Position numbers and translations under genes: made by a program | Assembly: GCA_900769075.1 (NCBI GenBank) | Contig: CAAGFE010000103.1 | Coordinates: forward strand, 1-50,545 | DNA length: 50,545 nucleotides | Source: Clostridia bacterium | GTDB lineage: Bacteria; Bacillota; Clostridia; Christensenellales; Aristaeellaceae | Direction of reading: 5' to 3' | Shown here: piece after piece, positions 31,926-41,043 of the stretch | Position numbering within the stretch: the stretch's first letter is position 1 | Layout of the letters: the number at the start of each line of letters is the position of its first letter | Notes under the pieces: generated by a model | Databases searched by the model: none | Told to the model about the DNA's origin: nothing | The model's input: the letters and a program-made list of their open reading frames with translations, nothing else

Positions 31926-31954
31926 ATCATAGCATAGGCCCGGGCGGATGTCAA
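31926..31954 (-). promoter_or_regulatory. Sigma-A promoter of the ABC-F gene
   Basis: TTGACA (31949-31954) and TATGAT (31926-31931) are 17 bases apart, giving a leader of about 220 bases. Confidence 0.85.
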
Positions 31955-31988
31955 TGCGAAATTGTTACAACTGCGACGGTTTTTCGGC

Positions 31989-32017
31989 TTGCGCTGGCAG
32001 GGCATATTCTATATAAT
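31989..32017 (+). promoter_or_regulatory. Sigma-A promoter of the exported Ig/OB-like gene
   Basis: TTGCGC (31989-31994) and TATAAT (32012-32017) are 17 bases apart. Confidence 0.8.
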
Positions 32018-32051
32018 GATTGATAAGAAACAGATCATGGAGGGACATCAC

Positions 32052-33644
32052 ATGATGAAGCGCATGCTGGCGTTTGCGTTGCTGCTGCTCCTGCTGCCTG
32101 CGGCAGCGCTGGCGGAGGAAGCCGGCGAGGAAGCCCTGACCTATGTGCGTCAGGAGAAGAAGTTCATTGATTTTCCCACGCTGGATGCCTGGCGGGGACA
32201 TTTCAGCAGCGTGACCAAGTGGGTGATCGTCACCCCGGAAACGCTGGAGGAAAACTGGGCGCTGGTCAGCGGGCGCGGTGACCCGGAGGAGGAAATCCGA
32301 GCCCGATATGCGGATGAGCACTTCCTCTTTGAGGCGTATTCGCCGGATTTGCCCGCGGACGCCTGCTTCCGCGCGGAGGTCTACGAGGATGACTTCACCC
32401 GGGAGGTGTGGCACCTGCGCCACCTGGATACCGCCGAGCGCAAGCAGCTGAACAACAAGCTCATGTCCGGCGCCGTGCTGACCGATCGGGAGGTTTACGG
32501 CATCGTCAATGCCGATACCGGCGTCAACACCTATGCGAAGGGCTATTTTACCAATTATCCGCCCAGGACCCATGAGTCCGGTCAGCTCCAAATCCACTTC
32601 CGCAACGGCAGGATGTATGTGTTCAGCTACTGCGTCACGGGCCGCCTGGCGGGCGCAAGCCGGTGGTACACCGCCAAGGAGAAGGCGGCTTTTGATAAAA
32701 CGCCCATCGGCAGCATGGAAAGCAGGTTCAAGAGCGAGGCCCTGCCCCGCATGCCCAGGTACGAGCTGGACAGCGCGATGCCGGAGATCATCGCCCCCGG
32801 CACGGTGACCATCAAGGGCACGGTGGAGGCGGGCAGCACCTTTGAGGCCGCGCTGGATGGACAGAAGCTCGCCGCCCAGACGGACAAGAAGGGCATTTTC
32901 TCCGTGAAGGTTCCCCTGTCCGAGGTCGGGGAGCACCAGCTGGTGTTCACCGTCGCCAACGCCAAGTTCACCACCCGGACGATGACGTACGCCATCATCG
33001 TGACGGACACGGTCACGCCCCTGACCATCACGGAGGAGCCGGAGCTGATTTCGAAGATCGGCGATGTGACATTGTCGGGCTGTTCCGCCCCCGGCGCGGT
33101 GCTGACCGTCACCCTGAACGACGGCGAACCTGGCGTCCTGACCGCCGATGGCGAGGGCCGCTTCACCCATTCATTCCAGGTGGACAAGCGGGGCGTGAAC
33201 ACGGTTCACCTCACCGCGCTGGAAGCGAGCAAGGCCGTCAGCGAGCGGGACTTCGTCTTTACTGCGGACTATGAGGATTTCAACGATGCCATCAAGGCTT
33301 TCTCACAGGATCTGACCGATGCGAGCTTCAAGGATATCTGTGACAACGTGGAGGAGCACATCGGCGAGAAGGTCAAGATCAGCATCCGCACGAAGGAAAT
33401 CACCCTCAATGAACAGGGGCTGGGCCTGGTGTGCGTCTACAACGCCACCAGCGGCAAGGAGAAGGATCAGACGCCTCTGTACGTCAACCTGCCCGGCTAT
33501 GCCCAGTGCCAGATTGGCGAAAGGATGATCATCACCGTCTATGCCACGGTGGACGGCAAGCGCGTCATCTTTGACGAGGACGGCAACGAGGAAGAGCGAA
33601 TCGAGCTCACGGCTGAATACGGCACCTACCTGGTCAGGAAATAA
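32052..33644 (+). CDS. Exported protein with Ig-like repeats and an OB-fold-like C-terminus
   Basis: The 530-residue protein has a signal peptide (about 1-23, LLLLLLPAAALAEE). Its N-terminal half (about 25-230) matches no domain I know. At about 245-330 and 335-420 are two Ig-like beta domains (APGTVTIKGTVEAGSTFEAALDG and GDVTLSGCSAPGAVLTVTLNDG). The last 100 residues (EHIGEKVKISIRTKEI, then GQ..QCQIGERMIITVYATVDGK) look like a small OB fold of the tRNA_anti-like kind common in exported proteins. GGAGGG lies 7 bases before ATG at 32052, and a second ATG follows at once. Function unknown; binding of a ligand or surface polymer is plausible. Confidence 0.82.
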   Translation: MMKRMLAFALLLLLLPAAALAEEAGEEALTYVRQEKKFIDFPTLDAWRGHFSSVTKWVIVTPETLEENWALVSGRGDPEEEIRARYADEHFLFEAYSPDLPADACFRAEVYEDDFTREVWHLRHLDTAERKQLNNKLMSGAVLTDREVYGIVNADTGVNTYAKGYFTNYPPRTHESGQLQIHFRNGRMYVFSYCVTGRLAGASRWYTAKEKAAFDKTPIGSMESRFKSEALPRMPRYELDSAMPEIIAPGTVTIKGTVEAGSTFEAALDGQKLAAQTDKKGIFSVKVPLSEVGEHQLVFTVANAKFTTRTMTYAIIVTDTVTPLTITEEPELISKIGDVTLSGCSAPGAVLTVTLNDGEPGVLTADGEGRFTHSFQVDKRGVNTVHLTALEASKAVSERDFVFTADYEDFNDAIKAFSQDLTDASFKDICDNVEEHIGEKVKISIRTKEITLNEQGLGLVCVYNATSGKEKDQTPLYVNLPGYAQCQIGERMIITVYATVDGKRVIFDEDGNEEERIELTAEYGTYLVRK

Positions 33645-33673
33645 GCGCCAAAGCATCATCCCCATCGAAAAGA

Positions 33674-33711
33674 CCCCGCATGCGGCCCAGGAATGCAGCA
33701 TGCGGGGCTTT
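33674..33711. terminator. Bidirectional terminator between convergent genes
   Basis: CCCCGCATGC and GCATGCGGGG pair perfectly. CTTTC follows on plus and TCTTTTC on minus, so it serves both sides. Confidence 0.9.
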
Positions 33712-33715
33712 CATG

Positions 33716-34117
33716 TTACAAAATGAAGGATGCGGCCAGGAAAATTGCAAGATTGATGACATTTGCCGCGAAGGAGCAGAAATCCCGCTCGTCCGCCTCC
33801 AGTTCCTCGAAAGATACGCCGGGGTCGTCATCCACATGATCGTTCATGGCCCCGAAGCTGCGCAGGGGATCCTGCTTCTTCTTCGGTCGGATGTACTTCA
33901 CCCGGGGGATGCGCAGCCCGTCCATCCGCAGATACACCAGATAGGCCAGCAGCGCAAAGAACATCGCCAGGAAGCCGCACACAAGATCGGGCGCAGGGCC
34001 GTTTTTCACATATTCCACCAGGATGAGCAGGAAAATCAGCGCCACCATCAGCCGGAATGCGGCCAGGTAGATGAGGGGGCGGAGCATATACTTCTTGAAG
34101 ATATTTTTGCGCTTCAT
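33716..34117 (-). CDS. Small membrane protein of unknown function
   Basis: The 133-residue protein has three membrane segments, about 15-37 (LIYLAAFRLMVALIFLLILV), 45-66 (FLAMFFALLAYLVYL) and 113-132 (FAANVINLAIFLAASFIL). A charged loop of about 45 residues between the second and third contains KKKQDP and a DDDPGVSFEELEADERD acidic part. No known family is recognised. AAGGAGG lies 7 bases before the ATG at 34117; ATGs further upstream have no site. It has its own promoter. Confidence 0.75.
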   Translation of the reverse strand: MKRKNIFKKYMLRPLIYLAAFRLMVALIFLLILVEYVKNGPAPDLVCGFLAMFFALLAYLVYLRMDGLRIPRVKYIRPKKKQDPLRSFGAMNDHVDDDPGVSFEELEADERDFCSFAANVINLAIFLAASFIL

Positions 34118-34142
34118 GGGGAGCCTCCTTTCAGGTGAAACC

Positions 34143-34171
34143 ATTGTAGCGCGTTTTGAATGGATTTGCAA
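34143..34171 (-). promoter_or_regulatory. Sigma-A promoter of the small membrane protein gene
   Basis: TTGCAA (34166-34171) and TACAAT (34143-34148) are 17 bases apart on the minus strand. Confidence 0.8.
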
Positions 34172-34302
34172 GCCGCTTTATCGCGCTGCATTGGCGGTCG
34201 GGATGAGGGATTCAGCCGGGATTGAGTTGCAAATCTGCGGTGAAATACAGTGAAAAAACAGAAAATGTGCATTTTTCACCTTGCAAAGCGTCATTTCGGT
34301 GG

Positions 34303-34331
34303 TTGACAAGAGGCTGAGATGCCTGTATAAT
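34303..34331 (+). promoter_or_regulatory. Perfect sigma-A promoter of the ABC importer operon
   Basis: TTGACA (34303-34308) and TATAAT (34326-34331) are perfect consensus hexamers 17 bases apart. An AAAATG/CATTTT inverted repeat lies about 28 bases upstream at 34262-34275. Confidence 0.92.
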
Positions 34332-34407
34332 GTTCTCAACCGCTGGCGGACGTGGAGCATCGCCTTCCATCCTGTTCGCGGCGAATATCGTTCAAGGAGG
34401 AAAACAC

Positions 34408-36291
34408 ATGAAGAAGATCGTGTCTCTCGTGCTGGCGCTGGCGCTGGCCATCGGCTGCGTTTCTTTCGCCGCTGCTGACGAGATCAAGAACTTCCGCGAT
34501 TACCAGACCCAGGCGAACGAAATGGAAACGTTCTGCTACCACTACTCTCAGGCCGCTGTTGACCTGAACGTGCTGAGCAACTGCTACGAGCACCTGCTCA
34601 CCAATGATGCTGCCGGCGCGCTGGTTCCCGCAGCTGCCAAGGAATGGTCCTCCCCCGATGGCGGCCAGACCTGGATCTTCAAGCTGAACGACAACATCAC
34701 CTGGGTGGATTACCAGGGTGAATACATGGCTGACTGCACCGCCGAGGACTGGCTGACCGGTCTGGAATGGGTGCTGAACTACGCCAAGAACCAGTCCGCC
34801 AACACCTCCATGCCCATTGAGATGATCAAGGGCGCCGGCGATTACTACGCCTACACCAAGAGCCTGCCCGAGGACGAGGCCAAGGCCCTGACTGCCGGCG
34901 AAGGCTCCAAGTTCCTGGAGATGGTCGCGGTTTCCTGCCCCGACGAGTATACCATCCAGTACGAGTGCGTGGACAAGCTGTCCTACTTCCCCTCCGTGGC
35001 GACCTACAACTGCCTCGCTCCTCTGTCTGCTGACCTGATCGCTGAGATTGGCGTGGATGGCTACTTCGGCGCTGACTACACCACCATGTGGTACAACGGC
35101 CCCTACACCATCACCGAGTACATCTACCAGTCCGAGAAGGTGCTGACCAAGAACGCTTCCTATCACGCTATCGACAGCACCAAGCTGTTCGACACCGTGA
35201 CCGTGAAGATGGTTGAGTCCTCCGACGTGGCCTACGAGATGTTCGCTGCCGGCGACTTGGATTACATCGAGCTGCCCGCCTCCAAGCTCAAGACCATCTA
35301 TGACGATCCCAACCACAAGTTCCACAACAACCTGGTTGAAGCCCGTCCCACCAAGTACTCCTACCAGATTCACCTGGTCTACGACAAGAAGAACGCTGAC
35401 GGCACCCCCGACGTGGCCTGGAACACCGCCGTGGCCAACGAGAACTTCCGTCTGGCGCTGTACTACGGCCTGGATGCCACCAACTACCTGGCCCGTACCA
35501 ACGACATCAACCCCCTGTCCTGCCAGAACTTCTGCTACACCGCCAACGCCGTGTCTGTGAACAGCGCCGGTGTTGACTACACCCAGCTGGTCCGCGACGA
35601 ACTGGGCCTGCAGTACTCCTCCGAAGTCTACGCCCGCGTTGATGCCGAGAAGGCCGCTGCCTACAAGGCTGCCGCCATCGACGAGCTGACCGCCGCCGGT
35701 GTTGAGCTGCCCGTCAAGATGGCTTACTACATCTCCGGTTCTTCCACCACCGCCAAGGAGACCGCTGACGTGTTCGCCAACCTGATCAAGACCTGCCTGG
35801 GCGAGGATCTGGTCGTGCTGGATACCAAGACCTTCGTTTCCAAGCTGAACACCGAGGTTCGCAACCCGCAGCTGGCTTCCATCTACATCAACGGCTGGGG
35901 CGCTGACTTCGCTGATCCCATCAACTTCCTGGGTCAGGAGACCTACGGCGAGGATAACGCCTACTACTCTCAGTCCTACTCCAAGATCAACAACGCGACC
36001 GACGAGAAGCTGATTGAGACTTACAAGGAGTTCACCCGCCTGACCAACGAGGCCAAGGCCATCACCGATGACCTGGATGCCCGTTACGCCGCCTTCGCCA
36101 AGGCTGAAGCCTACATGCTCGAGCATGCGCTGGTGATTCCGTGGTCCTACAACGTGGTGTGGCAGCTGACCAAGGTCAACAACTACAGCAAGGTCTACTC
36201 TGCTTACGGCAACCAGTCCGAGCGCTATGTGAACTGGGAGACCAGCACTGAGCCCTACACCGCCGAGGAGTACAAGGCTTTCGTGAAGTAA
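34408..36291 (+). CDS. Oligopeptide-type ABC transporter substrate-binding protein
   Basis: This is the extracellular receptor of an importer for peptides or oligosaccharides. The 627-residue protein has a signal peptide (about 1-23, LALALAIGCVSFAAA) and a family 5 (OppA/DppA) solute-binding fold. Family features include LTNDAAGALVPAAAKEWSSP, DGGQTWIFKLNDNITW and FRLALYYGLDATNYLA, which match the order of SBP_bac_5. A Cys at residue 17 could be a lipid anchor, but the lipobox is poor. Codon use is biased, with almost only C/G third positions, suggesting high expression. GGAGG lies 8 bases before the ATG at 34408. A hairpin after the gene probably limits read-through to the permeases. Confidence 0.93.
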   Translation: MKKIVSLVLALALAIGCVSFAAADEIKNFRDYQTQANEMETFCYHYSQAAVDLNVLSNCYEHLLTNDAAGALVPAAAKEWSSPDGGQTWIFKLNDNITWVDYQGEYMADCTAEDWLTGLEWVLNYAKNQSANTSMPIEMIKGAGDYYAYTKSLPEDEAKALTAGEGSKFLEMVAVSCPDEYTIQYECVDKLSYFPSVATYNCLAPLSADLIAEIGVDGYFGADYTTMWYNGPYTITEYIYQSEKVLTKNASYHAIDSTKLFDTVTVKMVESSDVAYEMFAAGDLDYIELPASKLKTIYDDPNHKFHNNLVEARPTKYSYQIHLVYDKKNADGTPDVAWNTAVANENFRLALYYGLDATNYLARTNDINPLSCQNFCYTANAVSVNSAGVDYTQLVRDELGLQYSSEVYARVDAEKAAAYKAAAIDELTAAGVELPVKMAYYISGSSTTAKETADVFANLIKTCLGEDLVVLDTKTFVSKLNTEVRNPQLASIYINGWGADFADPINFLGQETYGEDNAYYSQSYSKINNATDEKLIETYKEFTRLTNEAKAITDDLDARYAAFAKAEAYMLEHALVIPWSYNVVWQLTKVNNYSKVYSAYGNQSERYVNWETSTEPYTAEEYKAFVK

Positions 36292-36315
36292 TCACAACTC
36301 GTACCTGACAAGGGT

Positions 36316-36355
36316 GGGACGGCCTTCTGAAAGGGAGGCCGCCCCTTCCCTTATT
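36316..36355 (+). terminator. Partial terminator between the binding protein and the permeases
   Basis: GGGACGGCC and GGCCGCCCC pair with one mismatch and are followed by TTCCCTTATT. Such hairpins let the binding protein be made in excess over the membrane parts. Confidence 0.65.
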
Positions 36356-36437
36356 CACAGCATATGAGCCGTTTCATGAGGCAATGGAAGAAACAGGCTT
36401 GTTGCTTCATCAAACGGCATCAAAAGGGGATGGCTGA

Positions 36438-37754
36438 ATGCTTAAGTACACCATCAAGCGGCTGCTTCAGTCGCTGCTCACTGTGCTGCTGGTCGTGTCG
36501 GCGGTTTTCTTGCTGCTGCGCCTGCTGCCCACGGACTACTTCTTTACCGAAGAACAGCTGATCAAGCTGACGCCTGAGCAGCAGCATGATCTGCTGGAGG
36601 CCAACGGCTATCTGGATCCGCCCTTTGTTCAGCTGGGCAACTTCTATAAGAATCTGATCAAGACGGAGCACAAGGCACACTATTTTGACAGCGTGATCCT
36701 CGTTGACGACAGCACCTTCGAGGTTTCCTTCAAGGATAAGAAGGCCGCTGCCAATGTCAAGGCGGAGGACGTGGAGTTTGCGCGCATCGAGGGCGTGACC
36801 GAAAAGTACCCGCTGGTCAAGGTGACCGAGGCGAGCGTTTCCACCGATCCGGAAAAGCCCAATACCGTCGTCCTCAAGACGGATCATCCCGTCCAGAAGA
36901 AGATTGCCTACCTGATGACCTGCGGTGACCACACCGGCACCTTCACCGTCCGCAAGGAGGAGAAGGCGGTTGCCGTGAAGGACGAAAAGACCCAGGACAG
37001 CTGGGACTATGCCACCCATATGCGCGTATGGCTGAACTTCGGCAAGTCCCACCGTGTGCAGACCGGCCTGGATGTCACCGATATCATCAGCTCCAAGATC
37101 GCCATTTCCATGCGCATCGGCCTGGCAGCGCTGGCCATCGCGCTGGTGATCGGCGTGCCGCTGGGCATCATGCAGGCCCGCTATAAGGATGGCCTGTTCG
37201 ATGGCATGGGCCAGGCGTTCACCATCTTTATCAACGCCGTGCCCCATCTGGTGACCTATTTCCTGGTCATGATTATCGGTTCCCGCGTGTTCGGGCTGCC
37301 CATCCAGTATACGGTCACCGACCCGCGTTCGGCCATATTACCCATGGTGGCGCTGTCGATGGGCTCCATCGCCAGCTACATGCTGTGGATGCGCCGCTAC
37401 ATGGTGGATGAGCTGAACAAGGATTACATCCGCCTGGCGAAGCTCAAGGGCATGTCCACCACGCAGGTCATGTTCCGCCATGTGATGAAGAACGCCTTCC
37501 TGCCCCTGGCGCAGTACCTGCCCTACTCCGTGCTGCTGACGGTGGGCGGCTCCATCCTGGTGGAGAAGATGTTCGGCGTGCCCGGCCTGGGCAATCTGCT
37601 GCCGGACGCCATTGCCAAGTATGACTCCAACCTGGTGATCGCCATCGTATCCCTGTATGCCAGCCTGGGCATCATCGGCCTGTTCCTGGGCGATGTGCTG
37701 ATGATTATCCTGGATCCGAGAATCCGCCTCACCGAGAAAGGAGGCACCCGCTGA
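36438..37754 (+). CDS. OppB/DppB-type ABC permease with a large inserted domain
   Basis: This is one of two membrane subunits of the importer. It is 438 residues, against about 310 in usual OppB proteins. The first membrane helix is at about 10-30 and the rest start at about 225. Between them, residues about 78-196 form an extra soluble domain on the outer side, rich in beta strands (FDSVILVDDSTFEVSFKD, VSTDPEKPNTVVLKTDH, GTFTVRKEEKAVAVKD). The permease signature loop is present (YIRLAKLKGMSTTQV, then FRHVMKNAFLP). AGGGG lies 8 bases before the ATG. The stop overlaps the start of the OppC gene by one base. Confidence 0.92.
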   Translation: MLKYTIKRLLQSLLTVLLVVSAVFLLLRLLPTDYFFTEEQLIKLTPEQQHDLLEANGYLDPPFVQLGNFYKNLIKTEHKAHYFDSVILVDDSTFEVSFKDKKAAANVKAEDVEFARIEGVTEKYPLVKVTEASVSTDPEKPNTVVLKTDHPVQKKIAYLMTCGDHTGTFTVRKEEKAVAVKDEKTQDSWDYATHMRVWLNFGKSHRVQTGLDVTDIISSKIAISMRIGLAALAIALVIGVPLGIMQARYKDGLFDGMGQAFTIFINAVPHLVTYFLVMIIGSRVFGLPIQYTVTDPRSAILPMVALSMGSIASYMLWMRRYMVDELNKDYIRLAKLKGMSTTQVMFRHVMKNAFLPLAQYLPYSVLLTVGGSILVEKMFGVPGLGNLLPDAIAKYDSNLVIAIVSLYASLGIIGLFLGDVLMIILDPRIRLTEKGGTR

Positions 37755-38893
37755 TGGCCAAGAAGAATGACGCAAGGCTGGATAGCCGCTACGCGAACAG
37801 CGAAATTGAAGTGCAGACCGAGCTTCCCGTGATGGATTCGGATGCCGTGACGCCCTATGGCGCCAGCGAGCAAACCAGCACTGTGAAGCTGGAGCCTGAT
37901 TACAGCGCCGTAGATACCAACACCGATGAACCGTATGAACCCGGCAGCGTGCATACCAGCACCCGTTCCCGCATGCCCGAAAAGCAGCTGTTCTCCTTTG
38001 CGGAGTACCGCGCCCAGGATGCGGAGCGCACCGGCTATTCCAACTATTCCTACTGGAAGAGCGTCTGGCAGAACTTCATCAAGAAGAAGGTTGCCGTGGT
38101 GATGGCGCTGGTGTTCGTGGCCCTGCTGATCTTCACCTTTATTGCCCCCCTGATCAGCATCTATGACGCGAAGACCGTCCGCATCGACTACCCCAACCGC
38201 GAAACCCGCTTTATGTCGCCCAACAGCCACTTCTGGTTCGGCACCGATTCCCTGGGCTGCGACTACTGGTGCCAGGTCTGGAGCGCCACCCGTACCTCCA
38301 TCATTCTGTCCGTGTCCGTGTCCATCGGTCAGATCACCGTGGGCGTCATCATCGGCCTGTTGTGGGGGTATGTCCGCAAGCTGGACCGCTTCTTCACCGA
38401 GCTGTATAACTTCATCGACAATATCCCGACCATCATTTACATGACGCTGATTGCCCTGATGATCGGCAAGTCCACCCTGGTCATGGCGGTGGCGATGATC
38501 GCCTTCTACTGGCTGGGCACGGCCCGAAACATCCGCAACCTGGTGTTTATGTACCGTGACCGCGAGTACAACCTGGCGTCCCGCTGCCTGGGCACCGGAC
38601 TGTGGCGCATCCTGACCAAGAACATCTTCCCCTACCTGATCAGCGTGATCGTGCTGCGCCTGGCGCTGTCCATCCCCGGCATCATCGCCTATGAAACCAC
38701 GCTGTCCTACCTGGGCCTGCTGGACATCAGCACGCCGTCCCTGGGCATCCTCCTGCGCGACGCGCGCTCCAACTTCCTGGAGTATCCCTACCTGCTGGTG
38801 TTCCCGGCAGCCATCGTGTCCCTGATCACGGTGACCTTCTATCTCGTGGGCAACGCCTTCTCCGATGCGTGCGACCCGCGTAATCATGTGTGA
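37754..38893 (+). CDS. OppC/DppC-type ABC permease with a long N-terminal tail
   Basis: This is the second membrane subunit. The 379-residue protein has a cytoplasmic N-terminus of about 110 residues that is polar and low in hydrophobic residues (acidic, with TSTRSRMPEK near 80), then six membrane helices starting at about 115 (VAVVMALVFVALLIFTFIAPL). The OppC N-terminal domain is followed by FGTDSLGCDYWCQVW and the EAA-type loop YNLASRCLGTGLWRILTKNI. The start overlaps the previous stop (TGATG). The stop lies 11 bases before the ATPase start. Confidence 0.93.
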   Translation: MAKKNDARLDSRYANSEIEVQTELPVMDSDAVTPYGASEQTSTVKLEPDYSAVDTNTDEPYEPGSVHTSTRSRMPEKQLFSFAEYRAQDAERTGYSNYSYWKSVWQNFIKKKVAVVMALVFVALLIFTFIAPLISIYDAKTVRIDYPNRETRFMSPNSHFWFGTDSLGCDYWCQVWSATRTSIILSVSVSIGQITVGVIIGLLWGYVRKLDRFFTELYNFIDNIPTIIYMTLIALMIGKSTLVMAVAMIAFYWLGTARNIRNLVFMYRDREYNLASRCLGTGLWRILTKNIFPYLISVIVLRLALSIPGIIAYETTLSYLGLLDISTPSLGILLRDARSNFLEYPYLLVFPAAIVSLITVTFYLVGNAFSDACDPRNHV

Positions 38894-38904
38894 GGTGGAG
38901 CAGA

Positions 38905-40980
38905 ATGTCTGAAGCAATCAAGAATACGCATTCCACCTCGATTGAGATGGAATTTGCAAACCGTGCCAAGCAGGTGCTTTCCACGGAGCCCATCCTGTCC
39001 GCCAAGGATGTGGAGGTAGAATTTACCCTGCGCGGTCAGAAGCTGAATGCCATCCGCCGCTGCTCCCTGGATCTGTACGACGGTGAAACCCTTGCCATCG
39101 TGGGAGAGTCCGGCTCCGGCAAGTCCGTGTTCACCAAGACCTTCGTGGGCATGCTGGACAAGAACGGCTCCGTCACCGGCGGCAGCATCATGTACAACGG
39201 CGTGGATCTGGCCCAGTACAAAACCGAGGCCCAGTGGCGCACCATCCGCGGCAAGAAGATCGCAATGGTCACCCAGGACCCCATGACCAGCCTGAACCCC
39301 CTGAAGAAGGTAGGCATCCAGATCAAGGAAGCCATTGAACTGAACCAGAACCTCCACGGCAAGGCCGCCAAGGCGGAAGCCATCAAGCTGCTGGATCTGG
39401 TCGGCATCCCGGATCCCGCACGCCGCTATGGGCAGTATCCCCATGAGTTCTCCGGCGGCATGCGCCAGCGCGTCGTCATCGCCATCGCCGTGGCCTGCAA
39501 CCCGCAGATCCTGATCTGCGACGAGCCCACCACCGCGCTGGACGTGACCATCCAGGCGCAGATCCTGGAGCTGATCCGCAAGCTTCAGCGCGAAAAGCAC
39601 ATGACCATCATCTATATCACCCATGACCTGGGCGTTGTCGCCAACGTGGCGGATCGGGTGGCGGTCATGTACGCCGGTCAGATCATCGAGATCGGCATGG
39701 CCAATGAAATCTTCTTCAACCCGCGTCATCCCTACACCTGGGCGCTGCTGTCCGCCATGCCCCAGCTGGGCGTGAAGGGCGAGAAGCTGCCCGCCATCGA
39801 CGGTACGCCGCCGAACCTGTTCAACAAGGTGACGGGTGATTCCTTCGCCCCCAGAAACAAGAAGGCGCTGAACATCGACTTCCTCGAGGAGCCCCCCATG
39901 TTCGACGTCACGCCCACCCACCAGGCAAAGACCTGGATGATGGACAAGCGTGCCCCCGTGATGGAGCAGGTCATCGACGTGGAAAAGCTGAGCCGCAAGA
40001 TGAACGAGCCTCAGCCTGCGGCCTGCGAGATGACCCATCCCCATCAGGATCCCAACCGGGAGGCCCTGGTGGAGGTCAAAAACCTCCAGGTTACCTTCGG
40101 CAGCGGGCGTAAAAAGTTCGTCGCGGTGGATGACGTGAATTTCACCATCTACAAGGGCGAAACCTTCTCCCTGGTGGGCGAGTCCGGCTCCGGCAAGACG
40201 ACCATCGGCCGCGCCCTGGTGCGCATCAACCCCATCACCGACGGTGAAGTGCTCTACCGCGGGGAGAGGATCACCGGCAAGATCAGCAAGGAGAAGGATC
40301 TGGAAGTGATCCGCAAGTGCCAGATGATCTTCCAGGATCCCATGGCCTCCCTGAACGAGCGCGCCAAGGTGGACTACATCGTCTCCGAGGGCCTGTACAA
40401 CCATCATCTGTACAAGGATGAGCAGGATCGCCAGAACAAGGTGAACAAGGCGCTGGAAGAGGTGGGCCTGCTGCCTGAATTCTCCAGCCGCTTCCCCCAT
40501 GAGTTCTCCGGCGGTCAGCGCCAGCGCATCGGCATCGCCCGCAGCCTGATCATGGAGCCCGAATTCATCGTGGCGGACGAGCCCATCTCCGCCCTGGACG
40601 TGTCCATCCGCGCCCAGGTGCTGAATCTGCTCAACGACCTGAAGAAGAATCGTGGCCTGACCTACCTGTTCATCGCCCACGACCTGTCCGTGGTTCGCTT
40701 CATTTCTGACCGGATCGCGGTGATCCACAAGGGCCGCATCGTGGAGCTGGCGGAAGCTGAAGAGCTGTTCCGCCACCCCCTGCATCCCTATACCAAGGCG
40801 CTGCTTTCCGCCGTGCCCAACCCCAACCCCTACCTGGAGCGCGAAAAGAAGCTGCTCGTGTACGATCCTGCCATGCATGATTACACGGTGGACAAGCCCA
40901 TCTGGTGCGAGATCATCCCGGATCACTTCGTATACGGAAATCAGGCAGAGCTGGAGAAGTACAGCCAGGAAATCCAGTAA
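38905..40980 (+). CDS. Fused OppD-OppF ATPase of the ABC importer
   Basis: This single 691-residue protein provides both energy-coupling domains. The first domain (about 30-300) has Walker A GESGSGKSV (67-75), FSGGMRQRVVIA and CDEPTTALD (D206). The second (about 375-660) has GESGSGKTT (about 425-433), FSGGQRQRIGIA and DEPISALD (D558). OppD and OppF are usually two proteins. The oligopeptide-type C-terminal part after each domain is present, but the cysteines that bind an iron-sulfur cluster in many OppD and OppF proteins are absent in the first. AGGTGGAG precedes the ATG at 38905. A terminator follows. Confidence 0.95.
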   Translation: MSEAIKNTHSTSIEMEFANRAKQVLSTEPILSAKDVEVEFTLRGQKLNAIRRCSLDLYDGETLAIVGESGSGKSVFTKTFVGMLDKNGSVTGGSIMYNGVDLAQYKTEAQWRTIRGKKIAMVTQDPMTSLNPLKKVGIQIKEAIELNQNLHGKAAKAEAIKLLDLVGIPDPARRYGQYPHEFSGGMRQRVVIAIAVACNPQILICDEPTTALDVTIQAQILELIRKLQREKHMTIIYITHDLGVVANVADRVAVMYAGQIIEIGMANEIFFNPRHPYTWALLSAMPQLGVKGEKLPAIDGTPPNLFNKVTGDSFAPRNKKALNIDFLEEPPMFDVTPTHQAKTWMMDKRAPVMEQVIDVEKLSRKMNEPQPAACEMTHPHQDPNREALVEVKNLQVTFGSGRKKFVAVDDVNFTIYKGETFSLVGESGSGKTTIGRALVRINPITDGEVLYRGERITGKISKEKDLEVIRKCQMIFQDPMASLNERAKVDYIVSEGLYNHHLYKDEQDRQNKVNKALEEVGLLPEFSSRFPHEFSGGQRQRIGIARSLIMEPEFIVADEPISALDVSIRAQVLNLLNDLKKNRGLTYLFIAHDLSVVRFISDRIAVIHKGRIVELAEAEELFRHPLHPYTKALLSAVPNPNPYLEREKKLLVYDPAMHDYTVDKPIWCEIIPDHFVYGNQAELEKYSQEIQ

Positions 40981-41043
40981 GCAAAAAGGATGCTGGCGCA
41001 AATCAATCAGGATTTCCCATTTGTTTGCCCAGCCTATCAAATA

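Noticed and set aside
34336..36126. A 596-codon frame on the minus strand opposite the binding-protein gene
   Set aside because: It is a shadow of the strongly codon-biased binding-protein gene. Its Gly/Val-rich translation has no domain, and no start site is present.
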